Below, piece after piece: positions 16,823 through 25,239 of a stretch of 64,000 nucleotides of DNA (position 1 is its first letter; each line of letters begins with the position of its first letter). The position numbers and the translations under genes are program-made. The notes beneath the pieces were generated by a model. That model saw only the letters and a program-made list of their open reading frames with translations. It had not been told where the DNA came from and searched no databases. Origin of the DNA: an uncultured bacterium (GTDB taxonomy: Bacteria; Krumholzibacteriota; Krumholzibacteriia; LZORAL124-64-63); contig CALEMW010000207.1 in NCBI GenBank assembly GCA_937910695.1, forward strand, positions 18,523-82,522. Reading direction: 5' to 3'.

Positions 16823-17995
16823 CTAGACGGAGACCGGCTGGTTCTCCTCAGCGTACTTGTGCACCATCACGCAGATCGGTTCCTCCACGCCGACCGAACC
16901 TTCCGAATACTGACGCAAACGCTCCATGACGGGGCGTGTCACGACCTGCCCCTTGATGACCAAGAGCAGACCGTTGCAGGCCTTCACATCCTCGTTGACC
17001 ACCATGTCCAGTTTCAGATCGCGCACCAGGATCTGCTTGATCGACATCTCGGAGAAGCCGTCGTCCATGTCCGTGAGGGTCTTGACCAGATCCATGTTGT
17101 AGTTCTTGCGGTGCATCTGCAGGGCCTGGATGGCCATCTCGGTGGTGCTGCCGCCCGTCGCATGACGGTCGAAGTCGATGGCGACGCGCAGGATCTGGGC
17201 GCCGAGGTCTTCGGTGGACATCTTCTCTATGGGGACGGGGTCGCCGTAGTCCACGTACCGCTTGGACTGGTTCTCAACCATCTTCGCCACGCTCTCGAGG
17301 CGGGGGATGTGTTCGATGAGATGGCGCCCGACTTCTGGCTGCTTCTCGAGCATGGTCTTCTCGTCCTCGTCGAGTTCGCGGCCGGCATAGATCTTTTCGA
17401 GGGTGGATTGGCTCAGAGTGATGCAGCCGATCTGCGAGAGCATCGCCGCGATCTCGAACTGCCACATCTCCTGCAGGCGCAGTTTGACGGCGATGTGCTG
17501 AGAGATCTCCTTGATGCGCTGGGCGCGGCCGAAGGTCGCCGGATTGACAAGGCTCAGGATCTCGGTCAGGACCTTGATGCTGCCGTTGAGGGTGTCCTCG
17601 AGCAGCACCTTCTCGGAGGTCACCAGGCGGTACTGGGCCAGGCAGCTCTCCAGCGTCACCGCGATCTCTTCGGCGGGGCAGGGCTTGGTCAGGAAACGGA
17701 AGATGTTGCCGGAGTTCACGGCTTCGACGGCCGTCTGCAGCTCGGCGAAACCCGTGAGCATGACCCGCACCGTGTCGGGAGCTCGCTCGCTGGCGATGCG
17801 GAGGAATTCGATGCCGTCCATGCCGGGCATTTTCATATCCGATACGATCACGGCGAAAGGGCCGTCGCTTTCGATCATCTCAAGGGCGGCCGCCGCGCTG
17901 TTGGCCGTCGTCAATTGATATTGCTTGCGCAGGGCAAGCTTATAGGCGTGGAGAATGTTTTCTTCATCGTCGACGAAAAGGATCTTTTCATCCAT
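16823..17995 (-). CDS. Response regulator with degenerate HD-GYP-type output domain
   Basis: 390 residues. The receiver domain covers residues 1-120: FVDDEEN, phospho-acceptor Asp in VSDMKMPGMDG, MLTGF and FLTKPC, all intact. The output region (about 150-280) aligns by pattern with RpfG-like HD-GYP domains (RIKEISQHIAVKLRL, LEKQPEVGRHLIEHIPRLES), but the metal and catalytic residues are missing: the HD doublet in the helix before IG is SQ (MLSQIG) and the later HH/GYP motifs are EN and YVDYG. It is therefore unlikely to cleave c-di-GMP and more likely binds partners or nucleotide. The remaining C-terminus (about 290-390) is of unknown type. No cognate kinase gene adjoins it. Confidence 0.75.
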   Translation of the reverse strand: MDEKILFVDDEENILHAYKLALRKQYQLTTANSAAAALEMIESDGPFAVIVSDMKMPGMDGIEFLRIASERAPDTVRVMLTGFAELQTAVEAVNSGNIFRFLTKPCPAEEIAVTLESCLAQYRLVTSEKVLLEDTLNGSIKVLTEILSLVNPATFGRAQRIKEISQHIAVKLRLQEMWQFEIAAMLSQIGCITLSQSTLEKIYAGRELDEDEKTMLEKQPEVGRHLIEHIPRLESVAKMVENQSKRYVDYGDPVPIEKMSTEDLGAQILRVAIDFDRHATGGSTTEMAIQALQMHRKNYNMDLVKTLTDMDDGFSEMSIKQILVRDLKLDMVVNEDVKACNGLLLVIKGQVVTRPVMERLRQYSEGSVGVEEPICVMVHKYAEENQPVSV

Positions 17996-18098
17996 CGGTC
18001 AATCACCTCACGGCTCGTTCACGAGACAGGGTTGCGCTCATAGGTGGTCATCGGCCGGAAAGGGGCAAACCAAAGCGAATATATGCGGAAAACGAGAA

Positions 18099-18914
18099 TC
18101 AGACTTCAACCCGGAACACGCTCTTGACCGCCAACCCAGCGATTACGGATATGGCGCAGAACCACCAGAACCAGCCCTGGGCGTACCAGTCGGCTTCGGG
18201 CTGTCCGTGATGGATCTCGATGGCTTTTACGACGGCGTGTCCGGGCAGAGGGGGCTCGGCGGGATGGGCCAGGGCGGTCCAGAGGCCGCCGCGTTGGCGA
18301 ATCAGGCCGTGACGCCGGTTGCCGGCGGCGGCCTTGATCTGTTTGGACCAGCGAGCGCCGCCTCCCTCGACGACTTCAATCTCATGCCAGCCTTCGGTTT
18401 CTACCTTCAGGCGCCACCAAACGCGACCGGCGCGGCCATCCCGAACGGGGGGTGAGTCGAGGACGAGGCCGTCGCCCGGTTCGAGGTTCAGGGCTGCAAG
18501 ATCCGCACGGTGGTCGGCATCGACGGCGACGGCGACGAGGAATGTGTCTCCGGGCTGCAGTGGGTTGTACTGGAGTCGGGACTCCAGCTGGACCAGGCAC
18601 AGCATCGCCGGCGGAATCAACACCACGAGGGCCGGCAGCGTGAGGCTCACATAGCGCAGGTTCGCCACGGCCAGGTCGCGTTGCACGCGGAACAGCACGC
18701 CCAGGTCGTCCTGGAACAGCCCCAGCTCGTACAGATGTCCGGTCAGACGGCTGCGGGCACGGGACAACCGCGCCTGCGGTGTGGCCACTTTGAACAGCAA
18801 CAACAGGGCTATACCCGCCAGGGCCGAGATCAGCACAAGTACGGGCCAGCCGCGGTCGCCGAAGGGCGCCGTGAGCAGATCGAAGAACCCGTTGATGAAT
18901 TCGGCCACGAACAT
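18099..18914 (-). CDS. Predicted inner-membrane protein, family not recognised
   Basis: 271 residues. Hydrophobic segments are at about 24-41 (VLVLISALAGIALLLLF), 90-112 (VSLTLPALVVLIPPAMLCLV) and 245-265 (FWWFCAISVIAGLAVKSVF). Between the first two lies a charged helix (RLSRARSRLTGHLYELGLFQ) reminiscent of EMC3/Oxa1-type cytosolic helices, but the rest, a soluble periplasmic-looking beta domain, does not support a firm call. It ends the 18099-23306 cluster, 8 bases downstream of the small RHH-like gene, so it probably works with the exported phosphodiesterases. Confidence 0.6.
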   Translation of the reverse strand: MFVAEFINGFFDLLTAPFGDRGWPVLVLISALAGIALLLLFKVATPQARLSRARSRLTGHLYELGLFQDDLGVLFRVQRDLAVANLRYVSLTLPALVVLIPPAMLCLVQLESRLQYNPLQPGDTFLVAVAVDADHRADLAALNLEPGDGLVLDSPPVRDGRAGRVWWRLKVETEGWHEIEVVEGGGARWSKQIKAAAGNRRHGLIRQRGGLWTALAHPAEPPLPGHAVVKAIEIHHGQPEADWYAQGWFWWFCAISVIAGLAVKSVFRVEV

Positions 18915-18922
18915 CGCTGCTC

Positions 18923-19120
18923 CTAGGAAATGTACCCGAGGCCCTGCATGCGCTTGCGGATCTCGTCCTCGGAGTCGCCGCCTTCTTCGAACTTGGCGAT
19001 TTCCCTCTCCAGCACGTGTTTCACGAACTCCTCGGGGGAGCTGTAGCCGGCCAGGCCGGCGTACTTGTTGATTTTCTCCAAGAGGTCCTTGTCGACCTTG
19101 ATTTTTGGTCCGAACATCAT
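18923..19120 (-). CDS. Small protein, ribbon-helix-helix-like
   Basis: 65 residues. Two consecutive ATG codons (19120 and 19117) overlap the stop of the upstream phosphodiesterase gene; GGAGGA sits 3 and 6 bases before them, favouring the second. KIKVDKDLLEKINKYAGLAG is a beta strand and helix, followed by SSPEEFVKHVLEREIAKFEE, a second helix, the order expected of Arc/MetJ-type ribbon-helix-helix proteins. It ends in an acidic/basic tail. It may be a DNA-binding regulator or a small accessory protein of the phosphodiesterase cluster; the latter is inferred from the overlap only. Confidence 0.7.
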   Translation of the reverse strand: MMFGPKIKVDKDLLEKINKYAGLAGYSSPEEFVKHVLEREIAKFEEGGDSEDEIRKRMQGLGYIS

Positions 19121-21099
19121 TCGTCCTCCGCGTAGATGGACGAGCCGCTCATCACCGGCAGCGGCTCCAGGCCGTAGAGATGCAGGAAAGTGGGTGCCAT
19201 GTCGAGCAGGTCCGGTGCGACGGCAGTCAGCGGTCGACTGCTCACGATGATGCCCGGCACCTCGTCGGCGGCCATGCAGTGATCGCCGCTCCACTTCATC
19301 ATGTTGTCGGCGAAGATCGTCGTCGGCACTTCGCCCAGGGCGGACTCGTTGGAGCCGCGGTACTCGCGATAGTAACCCATGATGATGTCGGGAGCTTCGT
19401 CCTCGTGCACGCCGTGATAGATCTCGTCGGTGCGATAGGCGATCTTGACGGCGCGGCGGCCCGTCTGAGGGTCGACGACGGCTTCGAGAGCGGATACGAG
19501 TTCAGCCAACATCGCTTCCCGGTCCTCGCCAGGATTCACGATTCCCCGCTGTTCCCGTCCGCGCAGATTCAGATACAGCCCGTTGATCCCGATGGCGTAG
19601 GCCGTCGTGTTGCGCCAGTCGACTCCCGATAAATACGCCACGTCTTCAGGAGAAACGCCGGGCTGCAGGGCCAGATAACCGTTGTCGTAGAGCCAGCGGT
19701 TCAGGTGGAACGAGCGGCGGTAGGGGGCGAAGCCGTGGTCGCTCATGGCGATCACGAGGGTTTCGGGTCCCACGGTTTCCAGGGCGAAACCCAGGGCGCG
19801 GTCGCACTCCAGATACATCGTCTCGATGCGCTGCTCGAAGGTCTCCGACTCGTCGGTGTGCATGGGGTGGTCGTGGTCCATGTTGCGCCAGAAGGTGTGG
19901 CACGTCTGGTCGGGGCTGTTGAAGTAGAAGAACAGGAAGCCGCTTTCCTGGGCTGCGAATCGCTTCAGTTCGTTCTGGAACTGCCGCAGTCGCTCGTCGA
20001 ACACAAGCGACGACTGGGACACGTAGTCGGCATCGTCGAACACGCCCTCTTCGAGGGCCTTGGTGTCGTCGGGCATGCCCTGTGTGTAGAACGGGCCGAG
20101 ATCGTCGGTGAGTTCGCGGGACCAGTTGCCCGGAGTGCTGATGGGCATCTCCGGGTTCGCAGGATCGATGTTCACGGGCGTCACGTAGAGTCGGAACGCG
20201 GGGTCGGTCTCCATCAGATAGAACCGGCACACTCCCGAAACGCTCTCGAGACCGGGCACCAGTCCGAAATCGACGGTCACCCAGTCGCTCCATTCCCCGT
20301 CGCGCAAAAGGAAAGTGCGGTCGGCGATTTCGATCACCGCGGCGCGGCTGCCGCTGTCGACCACGACCCGGAACGGCACCGATGTCTCGGGGTCGCCTTC
20401 GCGGAAGGTGTTGAGAGGCCCGTGCAGATGGGCTTCGAGGACACCCTCGCGCAGGAACACCGGCACCAGGCGCCCGCCTGAAAGCTCGGTCACTCCGGGT
20501 GGATCGTCCGTGTAGTAGGTGAAGATGCCGTAGGTGCCCAGCACGTCGGGCGTGCCCATGCCGCTCAGCGAATGCACGTCGGCTTCGACGGGCGGAAAGT
20601 TCGCCGGCACCTTGAAGATGGTCACTTCGACGCCGGCCTCGGCCAGGATCTCCCAGAACGAAACACCGTCGCGCAGGTTCTCGGCGCCGCCGCCGTCCCG
20701 CGGGAATTTCCAGCCGCCCACCTTCCACCAGCGCTGCGGGGCCATGGCCTGAGCAGCCGACAGATAGGGGGTCATGGTCACCGGGTCGCGGTGGATGAAG
20801 TCGAAAATGCCGTGGCCGCCGGGATCCATGCCCGTAATGAAGTTGGACCAGGCCACCGGGGACTGCGGCGGCACCGCGGTGCCCAGCTCTCGCATGTCGC
20901 CTTCGGCGATCAGACGTTCGAAGTTGGGCATCTTGCCCTCGTCTACGAAGCGCTGCAGGAACTGGGGGTCCATGCCGTCGAAGCCGATGCATAGGACCTT
21001 CGGCACTGGCGATGGCGATGGCGACGGTGGCGGATCGGCGAGGGAAAGTCCGCCACTGAGGACGGCGAACACGATCGATGCGAGAACGAGCCGCTTCAT
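19117..21099 (-). CDS. Exported type I phosphodiesterase / alkaline-phosphatase-superfamily protein
   Basis: 660 residues from ATG 21099, which overlaps the previous stop (ATGA) and follows GGGAGA. The signal peptide is MKRLVLASIVFAVLSGGLSL with a Pro-Ser-rich stretch after it. Alkaline phosphatase superfamily motifs: metal site Asp in CIGFDGMDPQF, nucleophile Ser in PPQSPVAWSNFITG, then GGHGIFDFIHRD, and SDHGFAPYRRSFHLNRW for the distal metal site. The family includes nucleotide pyrophosphatases and phosphoglycerol-type transferases; the substrate is unknown. It is paralogous to the next gene upstream (21096-23306), differing in having a cleavable signal peptide rather than a membrane anchor. 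Confidence 0.88.
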   Translation of the reverse strand: MKRLVLASIVFAVLSGGLSLADPPPSPSPSPVPKVLCIGFDGMDPQFLQRFVDEGKMPNFERLIAEGDMRELGTAVPPQSPVAWSNFITGMDPGGHGIFDFIHRDPVTMTPYLSAAQAMAPQRWWKVGGWKFPRDGGGAENLRDGVSFWEILAEAGVEVTIFKVPANFPPVEADVHSLSGMGTPDVLGTYGIFTYYTDDPPGVTELSGGRLVPVFLREGVLEAHLHGPLNTFREGDPETSVPFRVVVDSGSRAAVIEIADRTFLLRDGEWSDWVTVDFGLVPGLESVSGVCRFYLMETDPAFRLYVTPVNIDPANPEMPISTPGNWSRELTDDLGPFYTQGMPDDTKALEEGVFDDADYVSQSSLVFDERLRQFQNELKRFAAQESGFLFFYFNSPDQTCHTFWRNMDHDHPMHTDESETFEQRIETMYLECDRALGFALETVGPETLVIAMSDHGFAPYRRSFHLNRWLYDNGYLALQPGVSPEDVAYLSGVDWRNTTAYAIGINGLYLNLRGREQRGIVNPGEDREAMLAELVSALEAVVDPQTGRRAVKIAYRTDEIYHGVHEDEAPDIIMGYYREYRGSNESALGEVPTTIFADNMMKWSGDHCMAADEVPGIIVSSRPLTAVAPDLLDMAPTFLHLYGLEPLPVMSGSSIYAEDE

Positions 21100-23306
21100 G
21101 AACGATCTCCCGGAAGGAAGCTGCAACCCGTCATCCAGGCGGGTTTGGCGATGCCGAACAGGTCGAGGATCGTCGGCGCCAGGTCCACAAGGGCGGGCCT
21201 GGGTTCAGCGAACGGTTCGGAAGAGAAGAGGATGCCCGGCACCAGCCGCGGGTCTACGCAATGATCGCCGGACCAGCTGCGAGTGTTGTCCTCGAAAGTC
21301 TCGGCGGTCACCCGGCCGACGGCGGCATCCCATCCCGTGCGGTAGCCGATCTTGAAGCCGAGCACCAGGTCGGGACCGTCTTCGGCGTAGGGTCCGGTGT
21401 AGACCTCACGAGGAATCCAGACGGCGTTCATGCACTGTACGCCGCGGCCGTCGTCGCGGAGTCCGCGCAGCTTTTTCGCCAGCTCGTCGCGCAGGGCGTC
21501 CGTCTCGGTGGGTTCCACGATGCCCTTGGCTTCGCGTCCCTTCACGTTCAGGTAGAAGCCTCCGAGACCCGTGACATAGGCCCGCGTGCGCGACCAGTCG
21601 ATGGCCCCCGGCTCGGCCTTGAAGCCGGGCTCGAGCTCCGGGAGAGGACCGTCAGTCGGGTCGCTCAGCAGGAACAGGTAGCCCTGTTCGCGCAGCCAGG
21701 CATTGAGGTTCACGCCGCGCTGGAAGGTCTTGAATCCGTGATCGGAAATCACGAACAGCACGTCGCCGTCGCGCAGGCGGTCGAGGGTTTCTCCCACAAG
21801 CTCGTCGGCGCGGTCGTAGAGATCGCGCAGGGCGTGGCGGTGGCGTTCGACGTCCTTGCCGGCGTTGGCCGGATGGGTCGGGTCGAGGTAGCGGAAGAAC
21901 ATGTGCTGGATGCGGTCGGTGGCGTCGAAGACCACCGAGATCGAGCCGCTGCGCTGCCGTTCGAGCACGTGGAAGAACTGACGCCGGCGCTCTTCGTGGA
22001 TCTGGTAGGCCTGGTCCAGGAACGCCTGCTCGTCGATCACCCGTTCGTTCAGCGCCCAGGTGTCCTCGGCCAGTCCCAGCGTTGCGAACGAGCCGTGCAG
22101 TTTGGCCAGGGCGATGGCGTAGTGAGGAGGATGGGAAATCGACATGGCCGGCGCCTCGGGGTCGATGTGAACCGGAGTCACATAGAAGGCGAACGGATCG
22201 TCGAAGCTCGTCACGCGCACCTTGCAGATGCCGTGGGCCGTCACGCCGATGCCGCCCTTGAAGGCGAGCCGGATCCAGTCAGAGTTCTCCTCGGGTCCGA
22301 GGGCGAATTCCTTGCCGTCGATGCGGAACACGGCCCGCTGCGCCGCGGCGTCCACGGTGGCCGTGATCTCGAGGCTCATCAGGCCGCCGTCGGGATGCTC
22401 GGGGCCGGCCAGGCGGCCGCGGTACACGGCGCCGTCGCGGGTCAGGATGTTGCGGACGCCGCCGATGACTTCCGCTCCGTCTGGCGACGTCGCGCAAGCT
22501 ACTCCGTCGATGATCTCGTCGGACACGGGCGCCACACCGGCACTCGCCGCATCGATCTTCCCGCCCTGGTCCGAGGCCGTGTAGTAGGAGAAAGTACCCT
22601 GGGTCCCCCGTAGGTCCGGCACGCACATGGCCGACAGCATCTGCCCGTCCACCTTCTCCGGTGGAAAGGTGATGGGAACCCGCAGCACCGTGGCCTTCAC
22701 GCCCTGTTCGCCCAGTACCTGCCAGAAAGCCTTGCTGCGACGCAGCAGCTCGATGGTCGGCTTACCCAGGGGGAGCCGGAAGGGGCCGATCTTCAGCATG
22801 CGGCCACCCGGTGTGATGCGCGTCGACGACAAGACCGGCAGGTAGGTCCGCAAATCACGGTTCAAAAAGTCGAAGATGTTGTGGCGGCCGGCATCGACGC
22901 CTGTGGCGAAGCCGCTCCAGGCGACCGGCGACATGGCGGGCCACACGGTCGCGAGAGGGCGGAATCCTCCCCGGTCCTTCAGGCGGCGGAAGTTGGGAAG
23001 CCGTCCTTCGCGCAGTCCTTCCTTCACCAAACCGGGATCGAGGCCGTCAAGGCCCAGCACGATGACGCGTCTCGCTCGGGCCTTGCTCAGGCGTCGTCGG
23101 CTGCGCAGGGCCCGGATCACCGTGCGGATCGGCCACAGCAGCACGGCGCCGATGGCGACGATGATGCCCGCCAATCCGAAGAGGATCGAGCCGCCGAGGG
23201 CGAAACCGGCCCCTGGGCCGATATAGGCAAGGGCGGGCGCGGGCAGGCAGACCATCAGGATGGTCAGCAGGACACGGAATCGGGAATGGGCGAGGGGTCG
23301 CGTCAT
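21096..23306 (-). CDS. Membrane-anchored type I phosphodiesterase / alkaline-phosphatase-superfamily protein
   Basis: 736 residues. Two hydrophobic segments precede the enzyme: a signal-like stretch (residues 10-28) and YIGPGAGFALGGSILFGLAG onward (29-60). The catalytic domain shows GLDGLDPGLV, nucleophile Ser in WPAMSPVAWSGFATG, GRHNIFDFLNRD, and SDHGFKTFQRGVNLNAWL. It is a paralogue of the downstream gene with the same unusual insertion between the nucleophile and the DHG site, which contains a beta-sandwich-like part. First gene of a four-gene overlapping cluster; a role in modifying envelope phospho-polymers or lipids is inference. Confidence 0.88.
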   Translation of the reverse strand: MTRPLAHSRFRVLLTILMVCLPAPALAYIGPGAGFALGGSILFGLAGIIVAIGAVLLWPIRTVIRALRSRRRLSKARARRVIVLGLDGLDPGLVKEGLREGRLPNFRRLKDRGGFRPLATVWPAMSPVAWSGFATGVDAGRHNIFDFLNRDLRTYLPVLSSTRITPGGRMLKIGPFRLPLGKPTIELLRRSKAFWQVLGEQGVKATVLRVPITFPPEKVDGQMLSAMCVPDLRGTQGTFSYYTASDQGGKIDAASAGVAPVSDEIIDGVACATSPDGAEVIGGVRNILTRDGAVYRGRLAGPEHPDGGLMSLEITATVDAAAQRAVFRIDGKEFALGPEENSDWIRLAFKGGIGVTAHGICKVRVTSFDDPFAFYVTPVHIDPEAPAMSISHPPHYAIALAKLHGSFATLGLAEDTWALNERVIDEQAFLDQAYQIHEERRRQFFHVLERQRSGSISVVFDATDRIQHMFFRYLDPTHPANAGKDVERHRHALRDLYDRADELVGETLDRLRDGDVLFVISDHGFKTFQRGVNLNAWLREQGYLFLLSDPTDGPLPELEPGFKAEPGAIDWSRTRAYVTGLGGFYLNVKGREAKGIVEPTETDALRDELAKKLRGLRDDGRGVQCMNAVWIPREVYTGPYAEDGPDLVLGFKIGYRTGWDAAVGRVTAETFEDNTRSWSGDHCVDPRLVPGILFSSEPFAEPRPALVDLAPTILDLFGIAKPAWMTGCSFLPGDRS

Positions 23307-23419
23307 GAAGGGGCCCGGGTCTAAGGAGTCGTCGAGAACGTCTCGGATGTCCCGAAACGAAGATCCGTACGAACAAACAATAATAGGTCATCGAAGGGGG
23401 GATGGCACCCCCAATCGCA

Positions 23420-24241
23420 CTAGCGCTGCAGGCCGGCGAAGGCGACGATCACGCTGGCAAGATAGCCCGGCTGTTCGAGCATCATGAAATGACCCAGTTC
23501 CGGCATGGTCTTGAAGTTGATGGCGCGGGCGTTGCCGAAGCCCATCTGAGACATTCGCTCGCGGGCCAGGGTCGGATCGGGAAAGAACATGGCGCTGCCG
23601 ACCACCAGCATGGGAATGGACTGCCGTTTCAGACTCTCGCTCAGATCGAAGTCGAAACTGCTCATCATCAGCTGCTGGAAGGTGATCACGTCGGTACGGA
23701 GCGCCTGATCGGTCACCGTCTGGTTGATCTCTTCGCGGGGGCTCATGTTCAGGAAGTACCCGGCCACGAAATGGTCGTAGTTCTCCATCAGCTGGGTGGC
23801 GATGCTCGCCTTCTGTTCCGACGAGGCGAGTTGTTTGGGGGCGGCGTCGATGATCACCAGGCGGTCGAGAGCAGAAGGATGGTCGAAGGCGTAGGTCATC
23901 GCGAGCATGGCCCCCAGGCCGTGACCCACCAGCACGGGGTTGCGGATGTCGTTGTCGTGGATGAACGCACCGAGGTCTTCGGCGAACGAGGCGATGGAGG
24001 CGTTCGTGATCGGTTCCGTGGTGCCGTGGCCGGGCATCTCGTAGACCCACACGTTGAAGAAAGGCTGCAGGAAGGGAACGGTCTCGTCCCAGACACCCGC
24101 GCTGGATCCCAAGCCGTGGACCAGGACCATGTCGTAGTCGCTGTGACGTTCGCTCAGATCATTTTCTGCCGCCGCAAGGGGAATCGCCACGGTAATGATC
24201 CACGCCCAAACGAGCAATGTGATGGTGGAACGGCGTCTCAT
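23420..24241 (-). CDS. Exported alpha/beta-hydrolase-fold protein without the nucleophile serine
   Basis: 273 residues with a signal peptide (TITLLVWAWIITVAIPLAAA). The fold is clear: VLVHGLGSSAGVWDE (oxyanion loop), YEMPGHGTTEP, the nucleophile elbow VGHGLGAM, the acid-strand region MLVVGSAMFFPDP and the catalytic-His loop MPELGHFMM. In the elbow the expected G-x-S-x-G is G-H-G-L-G, so the nucleophile Ser is Gly (GGC codon). The His is retained. It may be a non-hydrolytic member, a binder or an enzyme using another residue. Its ATG overlaps the stop of the upstream MBL-fold gene. Confidence 0.85.
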   Translation of the reverse strand: MRRRSTITLLVWAWIITVAIPLAAAENDLSERHSDYDMVLVHGLGSSAGVWDETVPFLQPFFNVWVYEMPGHGTTEPITNASIASFAEDLGAFIHDNDIRNPVLVGHGLGAMLAMTYAFDHPSALDRLVIIDAAPKQLASSEQKASIATQLMENYDHFVAGYFLNMSPREEINQTVTDQALRTDVITFQQLMMSSFDFDLSESLKRQSIPMLVVGSAMFFPDPTLARERMSQMGFGNARAINFKTMPELGHFMMLEQPGYLASVIVAFAGLQR

Positions 24242-25101
24242 GCCTGGTCCTTCCGGGTCGGGTCGGGGAGCGAGGGAACGGTCAACAGCATTCCGTCCGC
24301 CGCACGTACAAGATCACCCTGCCAAAGTTCCCGCACAAGGGTTTCTAGATCCAGAGCATCGCAGGCGGGGTAGAGATGGGTCAACACGACCCGGCTTGGA
24401 GCGGCGTCGCGGCACAGGGCGCCGACGCGAGACGGCGTCATATGGCCGGGAGCCTCGAATTCATCGGGAATGGAACACTCCACCAACAGCAGGTCGGCTC
24501 CACCTGCAGCTGCGAGGAGTTCGGGGCAGGGTTCGGAATCTCCCGAGAAAACGAGTGTATGAGACTCCTCGTCCCGGAATACGTAGCCGAGATTGACCTC
24601 GCTGAAGCGGGTCTCAGAGTGTTCGGCCCGAAATGCCGTCACGGCAGGCAACTCGTCCGGGTTCCCGGTCTTGGACCAGACTCCGGCCCTACCAGCGGCC
24701 GGAACGAGGCCCTCACCGGGCGCAAGTTCCAGGATCAGGACCTCGCGACGGAGGGGCCGAACCCAGTCGCCGTACAGTTCGTCGAGCCGAGACAGATAAG
24801 CGGCGAGACCAAGGGGGCCGATGATCTGAAGCGGTTGTTCGGAGGCGGTTATCGGCGTGCGAAGGGCGAACAGCAAAGCCGGCAGGTCGGCACAGTGATC
24901 GAGATGAAGATGGGTGAGCAGCACGGTGTCGAGGTCGTCGAGAGAATCGGGACCGTCGAGCGAGCGGATCAGGCGCAGCAGGGCTCCCGGTCCGGGATCC
25001 ATCAGCATGGATCGACCGTCGATGGTCAGCCAGTAAGCGGCGGGCGAACGATCGGGCGTCGGTACGGCGCCCCCGGAGCCCAGAATGAGGCAGCGGATCA
25101 T
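24238..25101 (-). CDS. Metallo-beta-lactamase-fold hydrolase (RNase Z-like)
   Basis: 287 residues from ATG 25101. The frame is open much further upstream, but that part is antisense to the TPR gene, and the protein proper begins with the typical MIRCLILGSGGAVPTPDRSP. The zinc motif is LTHLHLDHCADL (HxHxDH), followed by the Asp in VFSGDSEP and His in VVLTHLYP; GHMTP provides another His. The layout resembles RNase Z/ElaC and the related PhnP-type phosphodiesterases; a tRNA 3'-processing role is possible but the exosite flexible arm is not evident. The stop overlaps the start of the alpha/beta hydrolase gene. Confidence 0.85.
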   Translation of the reverse strand: MIRCLILGSGGAVPTPDRSPAAYWLTIDGRSMLMDPGPGALLRLIRSLDGPDSLDDLDTVLLTHLHLDHCADLPALLFALRTPITASEQPLQIIGPLGLAAYLSRLDELYGDWVRPLRREVLILELAPGEGLVPAAGRAGVWSKTGNPDELPAVTAFRAEHSETRFSEVNLGYVFRDEESHTLVFSGDSEPCPELLAAAGGADLLLVECSIPDEFEAPGHMTPSRVGALCRDAAPSRVVLTHLYPACDALDLETLVRELWQGDLVRAADGMLLTVPSLPDPTRKDQA

Positions 25102-25239
25102 GCTGAACAAGGAACACGGATCTTGGGACGGGTCAAGTCCATGGTCCCGAGATAAGGCCCCTGCTAGACACTTGGGGATGCGGTCACTATCATGACGACG
25201 CCCGAAGCCACGGGTCGACGACCCCGACAGGAGATGCAT

